A stretch of DNA of 64,000 bases from Rhodospirillales bacterium. GTDB lineage: Bacteria > Pseudomonadota > Alphaproteobacteria > TMED109. Location: positions 32,618 through 96,617 of the forward strand of contig VXPW01000077.1 in NCBI GenBank assembly GCA_009839325.1. Reading direction: 5' to 3'. Of this stretch, positions 37,967-47,646 are shown one piece after another. The translations under genes and the position numbers were made by a program. Numbering within the stretch: the first letter of the stretch is position 1; the number at the start of each line of letters is the position of its first letter. Under the pieces are notes generated by a model that did no database searches, was not told the origin of the DNA, and was given only the letters and a program-made list of their open reading frames with translations.

Positions 37967-38524
37967 ATGACCGACTCGAATCTCGCCGATGCCAAACGTC
38001 GCATGGAAGGCGCCATTCGCGTTCTTAAGGAAGAGTTCTCAGGACTCCGCTCTGGCCGGGCCCACACGAGTCTGTTGGAACCCATTCAAGTCGAGGCTTA
38101 CGGCCAGACGATGCGTCTTTCGGAACTGGCAACCGTCGGCGCGCCGGAAGCACGCTTGCTGACCGTCCAGGTATGGGATCAAGGGAACGTGAGGTCGGCC
38201 GAACGGGCAATCCGGGAATCAGATCTCGGACTCAACCCGATCACGGAAGGGACGTTGCTCCGGGTTCCGTTGCCGGAACTGACGGAGGACCGGCGCAAGG
38301 AGTTCGCCAGGACCGCCGACCGGTACGCCGAACAGGCGCGCATAGCTGTTCGAAATGTCCGCCAGCACGTGATGCACAGTCTTCGGAGCGCGCAGCGCGA
38401 GGGGGACCTTTCGGAAGACGAGCACCGCCGGGAAAGCGAAGAGGTACAAAAGCTCACGGACGATTTCGTAGGGCAGATTGACCAGCTGGTAGCAGTCAAG
38501 CGTCAGGAAATTCTTCAGGTGTGA
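37967..38524 (+). CDS. frr: Ribosome recycling factor
   Basis: RRF splits post-termination ribosomes with EF-G. The 185-residue, all-helical/two-domain protein contains LKEEFSGLRSGRAHTSLLEPI, the hinge region LTVQVWDQGNVRSAERAIRESDLGLNP and the C-terminal LTEDRRKEFARTADRYAEQARIAVRNVR. Length matches the family. Five bases after pyrH; stop overlaps uppS as GTGA. Confidence 0.97.
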   Translation: MTDSNLADAKRRMEGAIRVLKEEFSGLRSGRAHTSLLEPIQVEAYGQTMRLSELATVGAPEARLLTVQVWDQGNVRSAERAIRESDLGLNPITEGTLLRVPLPELTEDRRKEFARTADRYAEQARIAVRNVRQHVMHSLRSAQREGDLSEDEHRRESEEVQKLTDDFVGQIDQLVAVKRQEILQV

Positions 38525-39279
38525 GGCGTACGATCAGCCCTCGGTTTTCGGAGAGCGCGCGGGCTGACCAATCGAGGGAGCAACCCTCGCACGTTGCCGT
38601 GATCATGGACGGCAACGGCCGCTGGGCGGTCCAGCGTGGGCTGGCCCGAGTGGATGGGCATCGTAAGGGCGCGGATGCAGTCCGTGAAACGATTGCCGGA
38701 GCAATTGCCTGTGAGGTGAGGTACCTCACCCTCTACGCATTCTCGACCGAGAATTGGAAACGGCCTCGTAGCGAGATCGAGGTTCTCATGTCGCTCATGG
38801 TTCGGCATGTGCACTCGGAGATGGACGCGCTGGTGGAGCAGAACGTGCGCGTAACGTTTATCGGCGATCGGGCCAAACTTCCGGAAGAAGTGGCGGAAGG
38901 AATGGCTATGATGGAGAAAAGAACATCTGCAAACAAAGGCTTGCGGGTGATCGTCGGGCTGAACTACAGTGGTCGCAGCGAGCTCGCATGGACGTTTCGG
39001 CAGCTGCTGGAGGATGCGGTGGCAGGTCGTATTGACGCTTCGCAGGTGGACGAGAGCACCCTCAGCCAGCGCTTGATGACGGCAGGCGTGCCGGATCCTG
39101 ACCTGGTCATCCGCACCGGTGGCGAGCACCGGATCTCAAATTTCCTGCTTTGGCAGATCGCATACTCGGAACTGTATTTCACTTCCGTTCTATGGCCAGA
39201 CTTCACCAGACAGGACTTTCAGGACGCGATCGCGGCATACAACTGCCGCCGCCGCCGATTCGGCGGAATTGATGAATAG
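38521..39279 (+). CDS. uppS: Undecaprenyl diphosphate synthase (isoprenyl transferase)
   Basis: UppS elongates farnesyl diphosphate to the C55 carrier lipid used for peptidoglycan and LPS assembly. The 252 residues have HVAVIMDGNGRWAVQRGL (catalytic Asp), YAFSTENWKRP and IRTGGEHRISNFLLWQIAY with SELYF. The start is GTG overlapping the frr stop. The first 25 residues are extra compared with E. coli. It overlaps cdsA by eight bases. Confidence 0.96.
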   Translation: MRRTISPRFSESARADQSREQPSHVAVIMDGNGRWAVQRGLARVDGHRKGADAVRETIAGAIACEVRYLTLYAFSTENWKRPRSEIEVLMSLMVRHVHSEMDALVEQNVRVTFIGDRAKLPEEVAEGMAMMEKRTSANKGLRVIVGLNYSGRSELAWTFRQLLEDAVAGRIDASQVDESTLSQRLMTAGVPDPDLVIRTGGEHRISNFLLWQIAYSELYFTSVLWPDFTRQDFQDAIAAYNCRRRRFGGIDE

Positions 39280-40066
39280 GGTAGCGACGCGGGAATTCGC
39301 CGTTCGAACGGCATCGGCGGCAGTGCTGGTGCCCCTGGTACTGATCCCGGCATGGACCGGGAACTGGCCGCTCGCGATCTTGCTGGTCGCTGCAGGCTGG
39401 CAGATCGGTCACGAATGGTTCCGAATGCTGGGCTGCCACGGACTGGAAGCGTATGTACCGCCGCTAAGCGCAACTGGCATCGGTCTGGCAGCGTATTACG
39501 CGGCCGGACCCGCCGGAGCCGTGGCAGCTGCATTTGTCGGTGCTGCCGTCGCGAGGATCTGCATCCGTTGGCCCGACCGCACGTGGCCCAACGGCTTACT
39601 CGGTGTTCCGATACTTGCGTTTCCGCTGACGTTGGTTTGGGAGCTACGCGGTGACGGCGATGACGGGCGCAATCTGCTGCTGTGGTGCCTGCTCGTTGTA
39701 TGGACCACCGACACATTCGCCTATCTGTGCGGACGCGTACTCCGGGGTCGACGCCTGGCACCGGCGATCAGCCCGGGCAAGACCTGGAGCGGACTGTTTG
39801 GCGGCATCTTCGCAGCGGGTGTCGCAGGCGGTTTGGCCGGGATAATGCTAGGATTCCCTGCGGAAACAGCGGTCATCAGTGCCGTCAGCGTTGGGATGGC
39901 CACGATCGTGGGTGATTTGGTCATGAGCGCGGTGAAACGCGCGCATGGGTGCAAGGATACCGGCCGGCTTATACCCGGTCATGGCGGAGTTCTCGATCGG
40001 GTTGACGGATTCTTGTTCGGCGTCACGCTCGTGGCGATTTGGAAGCTGGTCGTCAAAGGGACCTGA
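39272..40066 (+). CDS. cdsA: Phosphatidate cytidylyltransferase
   Basis: CdsA makes CDP-diacylglycerol, the branch point for membrane phospholipids. The 264-residue inner-membrane protein has several helices and the C-terminal family signature SAVKRAHGCKDTGRLIPGHGG followed by LDRVDGFLF. Start ATG lies inside the end of uppS (ATGAATAG). Usual neighbours uppS and dxr confirm it. Confidence 0.94.
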   Translation: MNRVATREFAVRTASAAVLVPLVLIPAWTGNWPLAILLVAAGWQIGHEWFRMLGCHGLEAYVPPLSATGIGLAAYYAAGPAGAVAAAFVGAAVARICIRWPDRTWPNGLLGVPILAFPLTLVWELRGDGDDGRNLLLWCLLVVWTTDTFAYLCGRVLRGRRLAPAISPGKTWSGLFGGIFAAGVAGGLAGIMLGFPAETAVISAVSVGMATIVGDLVMSAVKRAHGCKDTGRLIPGHGGVLDRVDGFLFGVTLVAIWKLVVKGT

Positions 40067-40069
40067 GTA

Positions 40070-41230
40070 ATGCAGTCGGGGAAGACGGTCACTGTTCTCG
40101 GTTCCACTGGCTCGGTGGGGCAAAGTACCGTCAGCCTGCTTCTGGAGCACCCAGGACGGTGGGACGTTGCGGCACTGGCTGCGGGATCCGATGCCGTCAA
40201 GCTGGCGGAGCAGGCCCGCCTGTTGAACGCGAGGTTCGCAGCCATCGCGGACACGAGCCAAGCCAAGGTCCTAGAGGAGGCGCTGGCAGGTACCGGGATC
40301 GAAGTAGGTGCCGGGGCGGACGCTGTGATCGAAGCTGGTGCACGACCGGCGGAATGGGTCATGGCGGCGATCGGCGGGGCGGCGGGGCTCGCCCCGACTG
40401 CAAGGGCCTTGGAACGAGGGGCAACGGTGGCCCTCGCCAACAAGGAAAGCATGGTTTGTGCCGGCGCGCTCCTCAACCGAGTGGCCGCCCGATCAGGAGC
40501 CAGCATCATTCCGGTCGATTCAGAGCACAGCGCGATTTTCCAGGTGTTCGATTCGCAGCGACCGGAACGCGTTCGGGCCGTGGTCCTGACTGCGTCAGGT
40601 GGCCCGTTCCTCGATCGCAGCCCGGAAAGCCTCTCTTCGGTCACCCCCGAAGACGCGGTCGCCCATCCCGTATGGAACATGGGTGCCAAGATCTCGGTGG
40701 ACTCGGCCACCATGATGAACAAGGGGCTGGAACTGATCGAAGCCGCACACCTGTTTCCGGTTCGACCCGACCAGCTTGATGTTCTTATCCATCCCCAGTC
40801 ACTCGTCCATGGACTCGTCGAGTACGTCGACGGGACCTTGTGTGCCGTTCTCGGTATTCCGGACATGCGCGTACCCATCGCTTGCGCACTTGCCTGGCCG
40901 GATCGGATGGAGCTGGAGCTTCCTCGCCTCGACTTGGCGGATCAAGGCTGTCTCACCTTCCGGAAACCGGATCCAAAGCGCTTTCCAGCCCTTCGAATCG
41001 CGCGAGAAGCCTTGCAACAAGGGGGTTCGGCTCCTACGATCCTGAATGCCGCCAACGAGGAAGCTGTAGCCGCGTTTCTTCACGGCTCGCTCCCTTTCCC
41101 GAGAATTACCGCCGTGTCCGAGGAGGTCTTGGCGACACTCCCGGATACTCCCATTGATGACTTCACCGCTGTCGTCGCGGTCGACGCACGAGCCCGTGCG
41201 TCCGCCCGCGCACTGGCCAGTGTGCACTAG
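40070..41230 (+). CDS. dxr: 1-deoxy-D-xylulose 5-phosphate reductoisomerase
   Basis: Dxr makes MEP, the committed step of the non-mevalonate isoprenoid route, with NADPH and a metal ion. The 386 residues include the nucleotide loop VLGSTGSVGQSTVSLL, ALANKESMVCAG, PVDSEHSAIFQ (metal ligands), LTASGGPFLDRS and NMGAKISVDSATMMNKGLELIEA. Three bases after cdsA. It supplies the precursor for the UppS carrier lipid two genes upstream. Confidence 0.97.
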   Translation: MQSGKTVTVLGSTGSVGQSTVSLLLEHPGRWDVAALAAGSDAVKLAEQARLLNARFAAIADTSQAKVLEEALAGTGIEVGAGADAVIEAGARPAEWVMAAIGGAAGLAPTARALERGATVALANKESMVCAGALLNRVAARSGASIIPVDSEHSAIFQVFDSQRPERVRAVVLTASGGPFLDRSPESLSSVTPEDAVAHPVWNMGAKISVDSATMMNKGLELIEAAHLFPVRPDQLDVLIHPQSLVHGLVEYVDGTLCAVLGIPDMRVPIACALAWPDRMELELPRLDLADQGCLTFRKPDPKRFPALRIAREALQQGGSAPTILNAANEEAVAAFLHGSLPFPRITAVSEEVLATLPDTPIDDFTAVVAVDARARASARALASVH

Positions 41231-41244
41231 GATTCGTAGCGTTC

Positions 41245-42345
41245 GTGATTTCGTCCTTGCTCTGGTTCCTGCTGGTCCTGTGCGTCGTGGTATTCGTCCA
41301 CGAGCTCGGACACTACCTGATTGCTCGCTGGAACGGCGCCAAAGTGGAGGTATTTTCGATTGGTTTCGGGCGCGAGCTATTCGGTGTGACCGATCGCGCG
41401 GGCACACGGTGGCGGTTTAGCCTCATTCCGCTCGGCGGATATGTCCGTTTCCCGAATCCACCGGAACAGGGAGACGTCGGCAGCGAAGCGGAACAAGCGC
41501 CGGACGAGAGCCTTCAGGCACACGCCCCGATCCGCCGAATCGCGATTCTTGCAGCCGGGCCCGGAGCGAATTTCCTCTTTGCTGTCGTGGTGTTTTTCGC
41601 GCTTTTCCTAGCCTTTGGAAAGGCCGGCACCTCGAATACTGTGGAACAGGTCCTCCCGGATAGTGCGGCCGCAAGCGCAGGCATCCTTCCAGGGGACCGA
41701 ATCCTGTCCATCAACGGACAGACGGTGACACGCGCCCAGGAAATCCGGGACGCCGTAAGCCCCTATCCCGGAACCGCGTTGACGTTTGTCATCGAGCGGG
41801 ACGGCCGCGTGACCGAGCTTGACGTGACCCCGGTCATGGTCGACTGGACAGACCCGCTCGGCACAGTGCATCAGGTGGGCCGGGTGGGGGTGGCCATTGC
41901 CCGGCCCGAGCGCGAACCGGCAAGCGTCTTTGAGGCCGCCAGGGACGCCTTCGGAGAGACGTGGTACCTGACGAGTTCCGTACTGGAAGCGTTCGGCGAG
42001 ATACTCACGGGCCGCCGCAGTACCGATGAACTGGGTGGTCCGGTGATGATCGCGCAGGTATCCGGAGACTTTGCAGAACAGGGGCTGCTCCCGCTGTTCG
42101 GATTTATCGCGTTTCTTTCGGTCAACCTGGGAATCATCAACCTGTTCCCGATTCCGATGTTGGATGGTGGCCAGATCGTGGTAGCGGTGGCCGAACTAGC
42201 AAGCGGTCGGAGGCTCAGCGAACGCTTCATGTACTGGTTCCAAATGACCGGCCTGGTGACGGTCGGAGGGCTCATGCTGTTCGTCCTCGCAAATGACCTG
42301 AGTCGGCCAAGTGTGGTGAATTTTGTTAGCGGGTTGTTTCAATGA
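41245..42345 (+). CDS. rseP: Site-2 intramembrane zinc metalloprotease RseP
   Basis: RseP cuts anti-sigma factors or signal peptides within the inner membrane. The 366-residue protein starts at GTG and has HELGH near residue 20 (zinc site), one PDZ domain (VEQVLPDSAAASAGILPGDRILSINGQ) and the second metal motif NLFPIPMLDGGQIV near 300. Hydrophobic helices at both ends and around residues 105-125. Overlaps bamA as ATGA. Which substrate it cuts here is unknown. Confidence 0.95.
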   Translation: MISSLLWFLLVLCVVVFVHELGHYLIARWNGAKVEVFSIGFGRELFGVTDRAGTRWRFSLIPLGGYVRFPNPPEQGDVGSEAEQAPDESLQAHAPIRRIAILAAGPGANFLFAVVVFFALFLAFGKAGTSNTVEQVLPDSAAASAGILPGDRILSINGQTVTRAQEIRDAVSPYPGTALTFVIERDGRVTELDVTPVMVDWTDPLGTVHQVGRVGVAIARPEREPASVFEAARDAFGETWYLTSSVLEAFGEILTGRRSTDELGGPVMIAQVSGDFAEQGLLPLFGFIAFLSVNLGIINLFPIPMLDGGQIVVAVAELASGRRLSERFMYWFQMTGLVTVGGLMLFVLANDLSRPSVVNFVSGLFQ

Positions 42346-44651
42346 CGGGAAGTCGAACTGCAAGAACCCTTGGGCTCATGCTCGTCGTTGGAGTGGTGCT
42401 GGTATCGGCGAGTCCGGGAACCGGAGAGGCTCAGGAAAACACCATCACTGAGGTTCGGGTCGAAGGCAACCAGCGCATCGAAGACTCAACAATTTTGTCG
42501 AATTTGACCGTTCGGCCCGGCCAGCAGATTGAGCCCGGCAGCCCGTTTGATCCGCTGCTGCTCGATACTGCGCTGAAGTCCCTGTTCGAGACAGGGCTAT
42601 TCGCCGACGTGACGTTTGTCCGCGACGGCACGACATTGATTGTCCGCGTGGTGGAGAATCCAATCGTCAACCAAGTTGTGTTCGAAGGCAATCAGAGGAT
42701 CGACAACGAGGACCTGGCGGGCGAAATCAACCTTCGGCAACGTACGGTCTTCACCCGAAGCCGGGCCCGTACCGATCAGGAACGCCTCCTAACAGTCTAT
42801 CGCCGCAGCGGCCGGTTCGGCGCTTCGGTCGTGCCGAAGGTGATCTTGCTGGATCAGAACCGGGTAAACGTCGTCTTTGAAATCGATGAAGGGCCGCTTA
42901 CCGGCATCGAGAGCATCAATTTTGTCGGAAACCGCCGTTTCAGCGACGGCGACTTGCGCGATGTGATGCGAACGCGGGAAAGCCGGTGGTGGCGGTTTCT
43001 GTCGTCGAGCGACCGCTACGATCCCGATCAACTGGCCTTTGACGAAGAGTTGCTGCGCCGACACTACTTCGACCGAGGGTATCTCCGGTTCAGGATCCTG
43101 TCGTCGTCGGCCGAGCTGCTGCCGGACGGGGACGCGTTCTTGATCACGATTGCCGTCGAGGAAGGTGACCGCTACACCTTCAGCGACGTCACGGCGACAT
43201 CGGCACTTCCCGAGGTGGATGTGGAGCCGCTTCGGGAACTCATCGAGACAGAGACCGGAGACGAGTACAACAGGACCGCAATTCAGGACACCATCGGAAT
43301 CCTCTCCGATGCTGTGGTGACAGCGGGATTTCCGTTCGTTCAGGTGGACGTGGAACCTGACATTGACGATGACGCCAGGACAGTCGCTCTGCATTACCAC
43401 CTGGTGGAGGGTGAGCGACTGTACGTTGACCGAATCGAGATCAAGGGAAATGTCCGCACGCTTGACCACGTTGTTCGCCGATACCTTCGCCTGTCCGAAG
43501 GTGATCCCCTCAACCGGGGCCTGCTTGCCCGTTCACGAACCCTGGTCGGAAACCTGGGATTCTTCTCCGATGTCCAGTTTCAGGAAGTTCCAGGGCGGGC
43601 GGCCGACCAGCGCGACATCGAACTTACAGTGGAGGAGCGTTCGACCGGTGAAATCAGCTTCGGCCTGGGATACTCAACCAGTCGCGGTGCGATAGGAAAC
43701 GTCTCGCTCCGTGAGCGCAACCTGCTGGGCACCGGCAGCAGCCTCACCATTGCCCTGGAAAATGCACGAACCGGAGGGCTGTACAGTCTGGCCTACTCCG
43801 AGCCGTACTTCCGCCAACGGGACCTGTCCCTCAGTACGAGCGTGTTCTCATCCAATACCGATCGGATCGGAACCGCGTACGAATCGGATGAGCAGGGAGC
43901 ACGGATCGGCTTCGGCTTCAGCCTGGGGGAATACCTCCGACAGCGGCTGACGTACGGGCTCACCTGGGTTCGGGTGACCGGTCGGGAGGAGGTCCAGGTC
44001 GATCTCGGCCGCAGGGTGATTTCCGCAGTCACTTCCGCCTGGACGTACGATCGCCGCGACAGCGCACTGCTTCCCTCAAAGGGATACAACGTTGGCCTCT
44101 CGACAACCCTGGCCGGCCTTGGCGGCGACGATCGATACGCCCGACTGACCGTGAACGGCGGCTACTACACAGAAGTCCTTTGGGACGAGTGGGTCTTGGG
44201 ATTGCTGGTGAGCGCCGGAATCATCGAGGGGATCGGGCAGGACGTCAGCATCTACGATCGATTTCTGCTGGGCGACCGGAGTTTCCGAGGATTTGAATAC
44301 GCCGGCATAGGCCCTCGCTACCTGGGAACCGGTCGCTCCAGCGCCTTGGGCGGGAACATGTTCGCTACGGCGACGGCCGAACTGAAAGTCGACCTCGGTC
44401 TGCCGCGGGAGCTCGGAATGCACGGGCGGATATTCGGTATCGTTGGCACCTTGACGGGAATTGATCGTGCAACGGTCGTCACTAACGGGGGAACCGTGGT
44501 GGATTCCGGCTCGGCGCGGGCATCTGCCGGAGTGGGCTTGTCGTGGAGTTCTCCGGTAGGACCGGTCCGAATCGACTGGACGTCCGCTCTGGCCAAAGAA
44601 TCCTACGATCGGACTGAAACAATCCTCTTCAGTCTCGGCAGCACATTCTGA
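42342..44651 (+). CDS. bamA: Outer-membrane protein assembly factor BamA
   Basis: BamA inserts beta-barrel proteins into the outer membrane. The 769-residue protein has a signal peptide (cleavage probably near GEAQEN, about residue 29) and five POTRA domains to about residue 430, the first with ITEVRVEGNQRIEDSTIL. The 16-stranded barrel follows, with the conserved RGFEYAGIGPR loop-6 motif, and the final strand ends in Phe (LFSLGSTF), the barrel C-terminal signal. rseP-bamA-skp-lpxD is a classic order. Confidence 0.97.
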   Translation: MTGSRTARTLGLMLVVGVVLVSASPGTGEAQENTITEVRVEGNQRIEDSTILSNLTVRPGQQIEPGSPFDPLLLDTALKSLFETGLFADVTFVRDGTTLIVRVVENPIVNQVVFEGNQRIDNEDLAGEINLRQRTVFTRSRARTDQERLLTVYRRSGRFGASVVPKVILLDQNRVNVVFEIDEGPLTGIESINFVGNRRFSDGDLRDVMRTRESRWWRFLSSSDRYDPDQLAFDEELLRRHYFDRGYLRFRILSSSAELLPDGDAFLITIAVEEGDRYTFSDVTATSALPEVDVEPLRELIETETGDEYNRTAIQDTIGILSDAVVTAGFPFVQVDVEPDIDDDARTVALHYHLVEGERLYVDRIEIKGNVRTLDHVVRRYLRLSEGDPLNRGLLARSRTLVGNLGFFSDVQFQEVPGRAADQRDIELTVEERSTGEISFGLGYSTSRGAIGNVSLRERNLLGTGSSLTIALENARTGGLYSLAYSEPYFRQRDLSLSTSVFSSNTDRIGTAYESDEQGARIGFGFSLGEYLRQRLTYGLTWVRVTGREEVQVDLGRRVISAVTSAWTYDRRDSALLPSKGYNVGLSTTLAGLGGDDRYARLTVNGGYYTEVLWDEWVLGLLVSAGIIEGIGQDVSIYDRFLLGDRSFRGFEYAGIGPRYLGTGRSSALGGNMFATATAELKVDLGLPRELGMHGRIFGIVGTLTGIDRATVVTNGGTVVDSGSARASAGVGLSWSSPVGPVRIDWTSALAKESYDRTETILFSLGSTF

Positions 44652-44685
44652 CCTCGTACCCGCAATTTTCCCTGAAGGATTCCCC

Positions 44686-45297
44686 ATGATGCATCCCTGC
44701 CTACGGGCCTTGGCCGCTGCCGTACTGGTCGCGCACGCCGTCGCGGCGCATGCCCAGGAGGACGAGGCTTCTCCGCCGCCCACCATTGCCGTGCCCGAAG
44801 ATTTTGCGATCGGCCTCATCGACATCAACCGCATCTTCCGCCTCTCCACCGCGCTGAACGGAGTACGGGAAGAGGTCAATGCCCGTGAGCAGCTTTACCG
44901 CGAGGAGATCACCGCCGCGGAGGAACGTTTGCGCCAGCAGCAGGAGGAACTCTCCCAAAAGCGCGGTGTGCTCTCTCCTCAAGAGTATGCGGTCGAGGAG
45001 GCCAGTTTTCGCAGTGAAGTGGAGGGCTTGCAGAAGCGGGTGAATGAGCGCAGCCAGGAACTGCAGGAGATCATGGCGCAAAGTCAGCAGCAGGTTCAGG
45101 AGGAGACGGTACGTATCGTTGCAGAGATCGCACTGGAACGGAACTTCGCGCTGGTATTCGATGCCTCCCAACTTGTGATCGCCGCAGAACAGATCAACAT
45201 CTCGGACGAAGTAGTCGAACGACTCAACGAGCGGGTCCCGCACCTTGAGATTCCCGAGGCCGGTTCCACGCAGGAGGTTGAGGGAGAGGACGGTTGA
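44686..45297 (+). CDS. skp: Periplasmic OmpH/Skp-family chaperone
   Basis: Skp holds unfolded outer-membrane proteins on the way to BamA. The 203-residue precursor has a signal peptide (RALAAAVLVAHAVAAHAQ), then IGLIDINRIFRLSTALNGVREEVN and a long charged coiled coil (about residues 65-150) rich in E, Q and R, closing with the beta body LERNFALVFDASQLVIA. AAGGA precedes ATG 44686; a second ATG follows directly. Tail after residue 185 is acidic. Confidence 0.9.
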   Translation: MMHPCLRALAAAVLVAHAVAAHAQEDEASPPPTIAVPEDFAIGLIDINRIFRLSTALNGVREEVNAREQLYREEITAAEERLRQQQEELSQKRGVLSPQEYAVEEASFRSEVEGLQKRVNERSQELQEIMAQSQQQVQEETVRIVAEIALERNFALVFDASQLVIAAEQINISDEVVERLNERVPHLEIPEAGSTQEVEGEDG

Positions 45298-45303
45298 TCG
45301 ACC

Positions 45304-46350
45304 ATGCCGGACTCACGTTTTTTTTCATCCAGAGGGCCGCTCTCGCTCGCAGTACTTGCGGAGGTGGGAGGGGCCCAGCTGGTACGGCCAGATGATGGTG
45401 ACCGGCTGATCGACACGGTTTCCGAAGGTCCTACCGCGACCGCAGACGCCTTGGCCTATTGCGCGTCCAAATCAGCAGTTCGGCGTCTTGCAGTTGATGC
45501 GGGAGCTTGCGTGACGACCGGTGTACTGGCGGCGGAAGTCCCGCGCAGCGTCGCCTGTTTGACAGCGGCCAATCCACGCTTGGCGTTTGCTCGTATCGCC
45601 GCGGCGTTGTTCCCGGCACTGCCGCTTCAGCCCGGCGTGAGCGAACGGGCGGTTGTTGATCCTGATGCGTCGTTGGCTCAGGACTGCCGCATTGAGGCCG
45701 GGGCAGTAATCGGCGCGAACGCCGAAGTTGGCGCGGGGGCATGGGTAGGACCCAATTCGACGATCGGCCCAGGAGTGGTACTGGGACCACGCACGCGGGT
45801 CGACGCCAACGTTACGATCGTGTGCGCGGTTATTGGCGCCGACGTCCGCATCCATGCGGGTGCCCGCATCGGTCAGGACGGTTTCGGGTTCGTGCTCGCC
45901 AGTAAGGATGAGGGACACGTGCGCGTACCTCAGCTTGGCCGGGTTCGTATTGAAGATCGGGCCGATATCGGGGCGAACACCTGCATCGATCGGGGCGCTC
46001 TCGGAGACACCGTGATCGGTGAAGGTGCCTTTCTCGACAATCTCGTCCACGTTGGCCACAACGTCCAGGTTGGTCCGCACGTCGTCCTAGCCGGTCAATG
46101 TGGTATCGGCGGCAGCAGTTCCATAGGTGCGTTTAGTACGGCGGGCGGTCAGGTGGGAATTGCAGACCACATCACCGTTGGGCACAAATGCCAGATTGGG
46201 GGCCAAGCCGGGGTAACGCGCGATCTTGATGACGACGCCAAGGTTGCCGGCACGCCAGCGGTCCCCGTAGCCCGCTATCTTCGTCAGGCGGTTGCCCTTG
46301 AGCGCCTGGCAAACCGTCGAGGGCAGGCAGGTGGGGGTGCTGCATCATGA
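45304..46350 (+). CDS. lpxD: UDP-3-O-acylglucosamine N-acyltransferase
   Basis: LpxD adds the N-linked acyl chain in lipid A synthesis. The 348 residues consist of an N-terminal uridine-binding domain (to about 110), a left-handed beta helix of hexapeptide repeats (IEAGAVIGANAEVGAGAWVG onward) and a C-terminal helix. The catalytic His is in LVHVGHNVQVGPH. Overlaps fabZ as ATGA. Confidence 0.96.
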   Translation: MPDSRFFSSRGPLSLAVLAEVGGAQLVRPDDGDRLIDTVSEGPTATADALAYCASKSAVRRLAVDAGACVTTGVLAAEVPRSVACLTAANPRLAFARIAAALFPALPLQPGVSERAVVDPDASLAQDCRIEAGAVIGANAEVGAGAWVGPNSTIGPGVVLGPRTRVDANVTIVCAVIGADVRIHAGARIGQDGFGFVLASKDEGHVRVPQLGRVRIEDRADIGANTCIDRGALGDTVIGEGAFLDNLVHVGHNVQVGPHVVLAGQCGIGGSSSIGAFSTAGGQVGIADHITVGHKCQIGGQAGVTRDLDDDAKVAGTPAVPVARYLRQAVALERLANRRGQAGGGAAS

Positions 46351-46829
46351 CGAAGCCGGGCGAACACGAAGCGAGCGCCAACCTTTCAGCGATCCTGGAG
46401 GCAATTCCGCACCGCTATCCATTTCTGCTCATCGATCGGATCACCGAGTATGTCGCGTACGAGCACGCGGTGATGTTGAAGAACGTGACGATCAATGAGG
46501 GCTTCTTCCAAGGGCATTTCCCCGAGCACCCCGTCATGCCCGGCGTGCTGGTCGTTGAAGCCATGGCCCAAGCGGCCGGCGTCTTCGCTGTTCGCTCGAT
46601 CGGCAAAGAGGGGCAAGATCACATCGTCTATCTGATGGGGCTTGACAGCGTCCGGTTCCGCCGCCCCGTGGTGCCGGGTGATCAGCTGTGGATTCGTGTT
46701 GAGAAGCAGCGTATCCGCGAGAACGTATGGCGCGTTGGAGCGACGGCAGAAGTCGACGGAGAGCGCGCTGCAGAAGCGGTCCTCACCGCAATGATCCGGC
46801 ACCGTGACCAGTGGACCGAAGACGGATGA
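46347..46829 (+). CDS. fabZ: 3-hydroxyacyl-[ACP] dehydratase FabZ
   Basis: FabZ dehydrates 3-hydroxyacyl-ACP in fatty-acid elongation, competing with LpxA/LpxD for the 3-hydroxyacyl pool. The 160-residue hot-dog protein has HRYPFLLIDRI, then FFQGHFPEHPVMPGVLVVEAMAQ with catalytic His and Glu, and FRRPVVPGDQL. Lies between lpxD and lpxA with four-base overlaps, which fixes stoichiometry with the lipid A acyltransferases. Confidence 0.97.
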   Translation: MTKPGEHEASANLSAILEAIPHRYPFLLIDRITEYVAYEHAVMLKNVTINEGFFQGHFPEHPVMPGVLVVEAMAQAAGVFAVRSIGKEGQDHIVYLMGLDSVRFRRPVVPGDQLWIRVEKQRIRENVWRVGATAEVDGERAAEAVLTAMIRHRDQWTEDG

Positions 46830-47641
46830 ATCGCTGGCACCCCACTGCGGTGGTGGACTCGCGGGCAGAAGTAGCCGACGGGGTGGAAATCGGGCCGTAT
46901 TGCACGATTGGTCCAGGGGTTCGGATCGGTTCCGGAACCCGCCTCATCTCGCACGTCACGATCGAGGGCGACGCTACTCTGGGCACCAACAATTTGATCT
47001 ATCCCTTCGTTGCCATCGGCTATCCCGCGCAGGTGAGACCTGCGGTGGACGGCGTGATGCAGATTGACATCGGTTCCGACAACGTGATGCGCGAGCACGT
47101 CACACTCCATACCGGCACCCCCAGAGGAGGAGGGGTAACGCGGATCGGCAGCAATGTGCTCTTCATGGTCGGCACTCACGTTGCCCACGACTGTTCAATC
47201 GGCAACCACGTAGTCTTGGCAAACGGTGCGCAGGTCGGTGGCCATGCGGTCATCGGAGATTTCGCCCAAGTCGGCGCATTGACCGGTGTGCACCAGTTCG
47301 TGCGGATTGGCTCGTACGCTTTCATCGGCGGATGCTCTGCCGTCGAAAAACACGTGATCCCTTATGTGCTGGCGACCGGCAACCGGGCATGGTTGCGGGG
47401 GCTCAACATCATCGGGCTGCAACGGGCTGGCTTCAGCAAGAACGAGATTGACGACTTGCGAAAGGCGTACGGGTTTCTGTTTTCCGGCGACGAGCTGTTC
47501 CGTCTGCAGGTCGCGAATCTTCAGATCGAGCTCGACGGATCTGAAAGAGTTGCCGAGATCGTGCGCTTCTGCGGCGAAATTGAGCACGTGCCGGAACTCG
47601 CCAGGCGCGGCATGTGCCTGCCCCGGGACGGTCGCCTCTGA
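46826..47641 (+). CDS. lpxA: UDP-N-acetylglucosamine acyltransferase
   Basis: LpxA starts lipid A synthesis by moving a 3-hydroxyacyl chain from ACP to UDP-GlcNAc. The 271-residue beta-helix protein begins MNRWHPTAVVDSRAEVADGVEIGPYC, has the catalytic His in VGTHVAHDCSIGNHVVLAN, the TGVHQFVRIGSYAFIGG segment and the C-terminal helical domain (GLNIIGLQRAGFSKNEI). ATG overlaps the fabZ stop. Confidence 0.97.
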   Translation: MNRWHPTAVVDSRAEVADGVEIGPYCTIGPGVRIGSGTRLISHVTIEGDATLGTNNLIYPFVAIGYPAQVRPAVDGVMQIDIGSDNVMREHVTLHTGTPRGGGVTRIGSNVLFMVGTHVAHDCSIGNHVVLANGAQVGGHAVIGDFAQVGALTGVHQFVRIGSYAFIGGCSAVEKHVIPYVLATGNRAWLRGLNIIGLQRAGFSKNEIDDLRKAYGFLFSGDELFRLQVANLQIELDGSERVAEIVRFCGEIEHVPELARRGMCLPRDGRL

Positions 47642-47646
47642 CATCC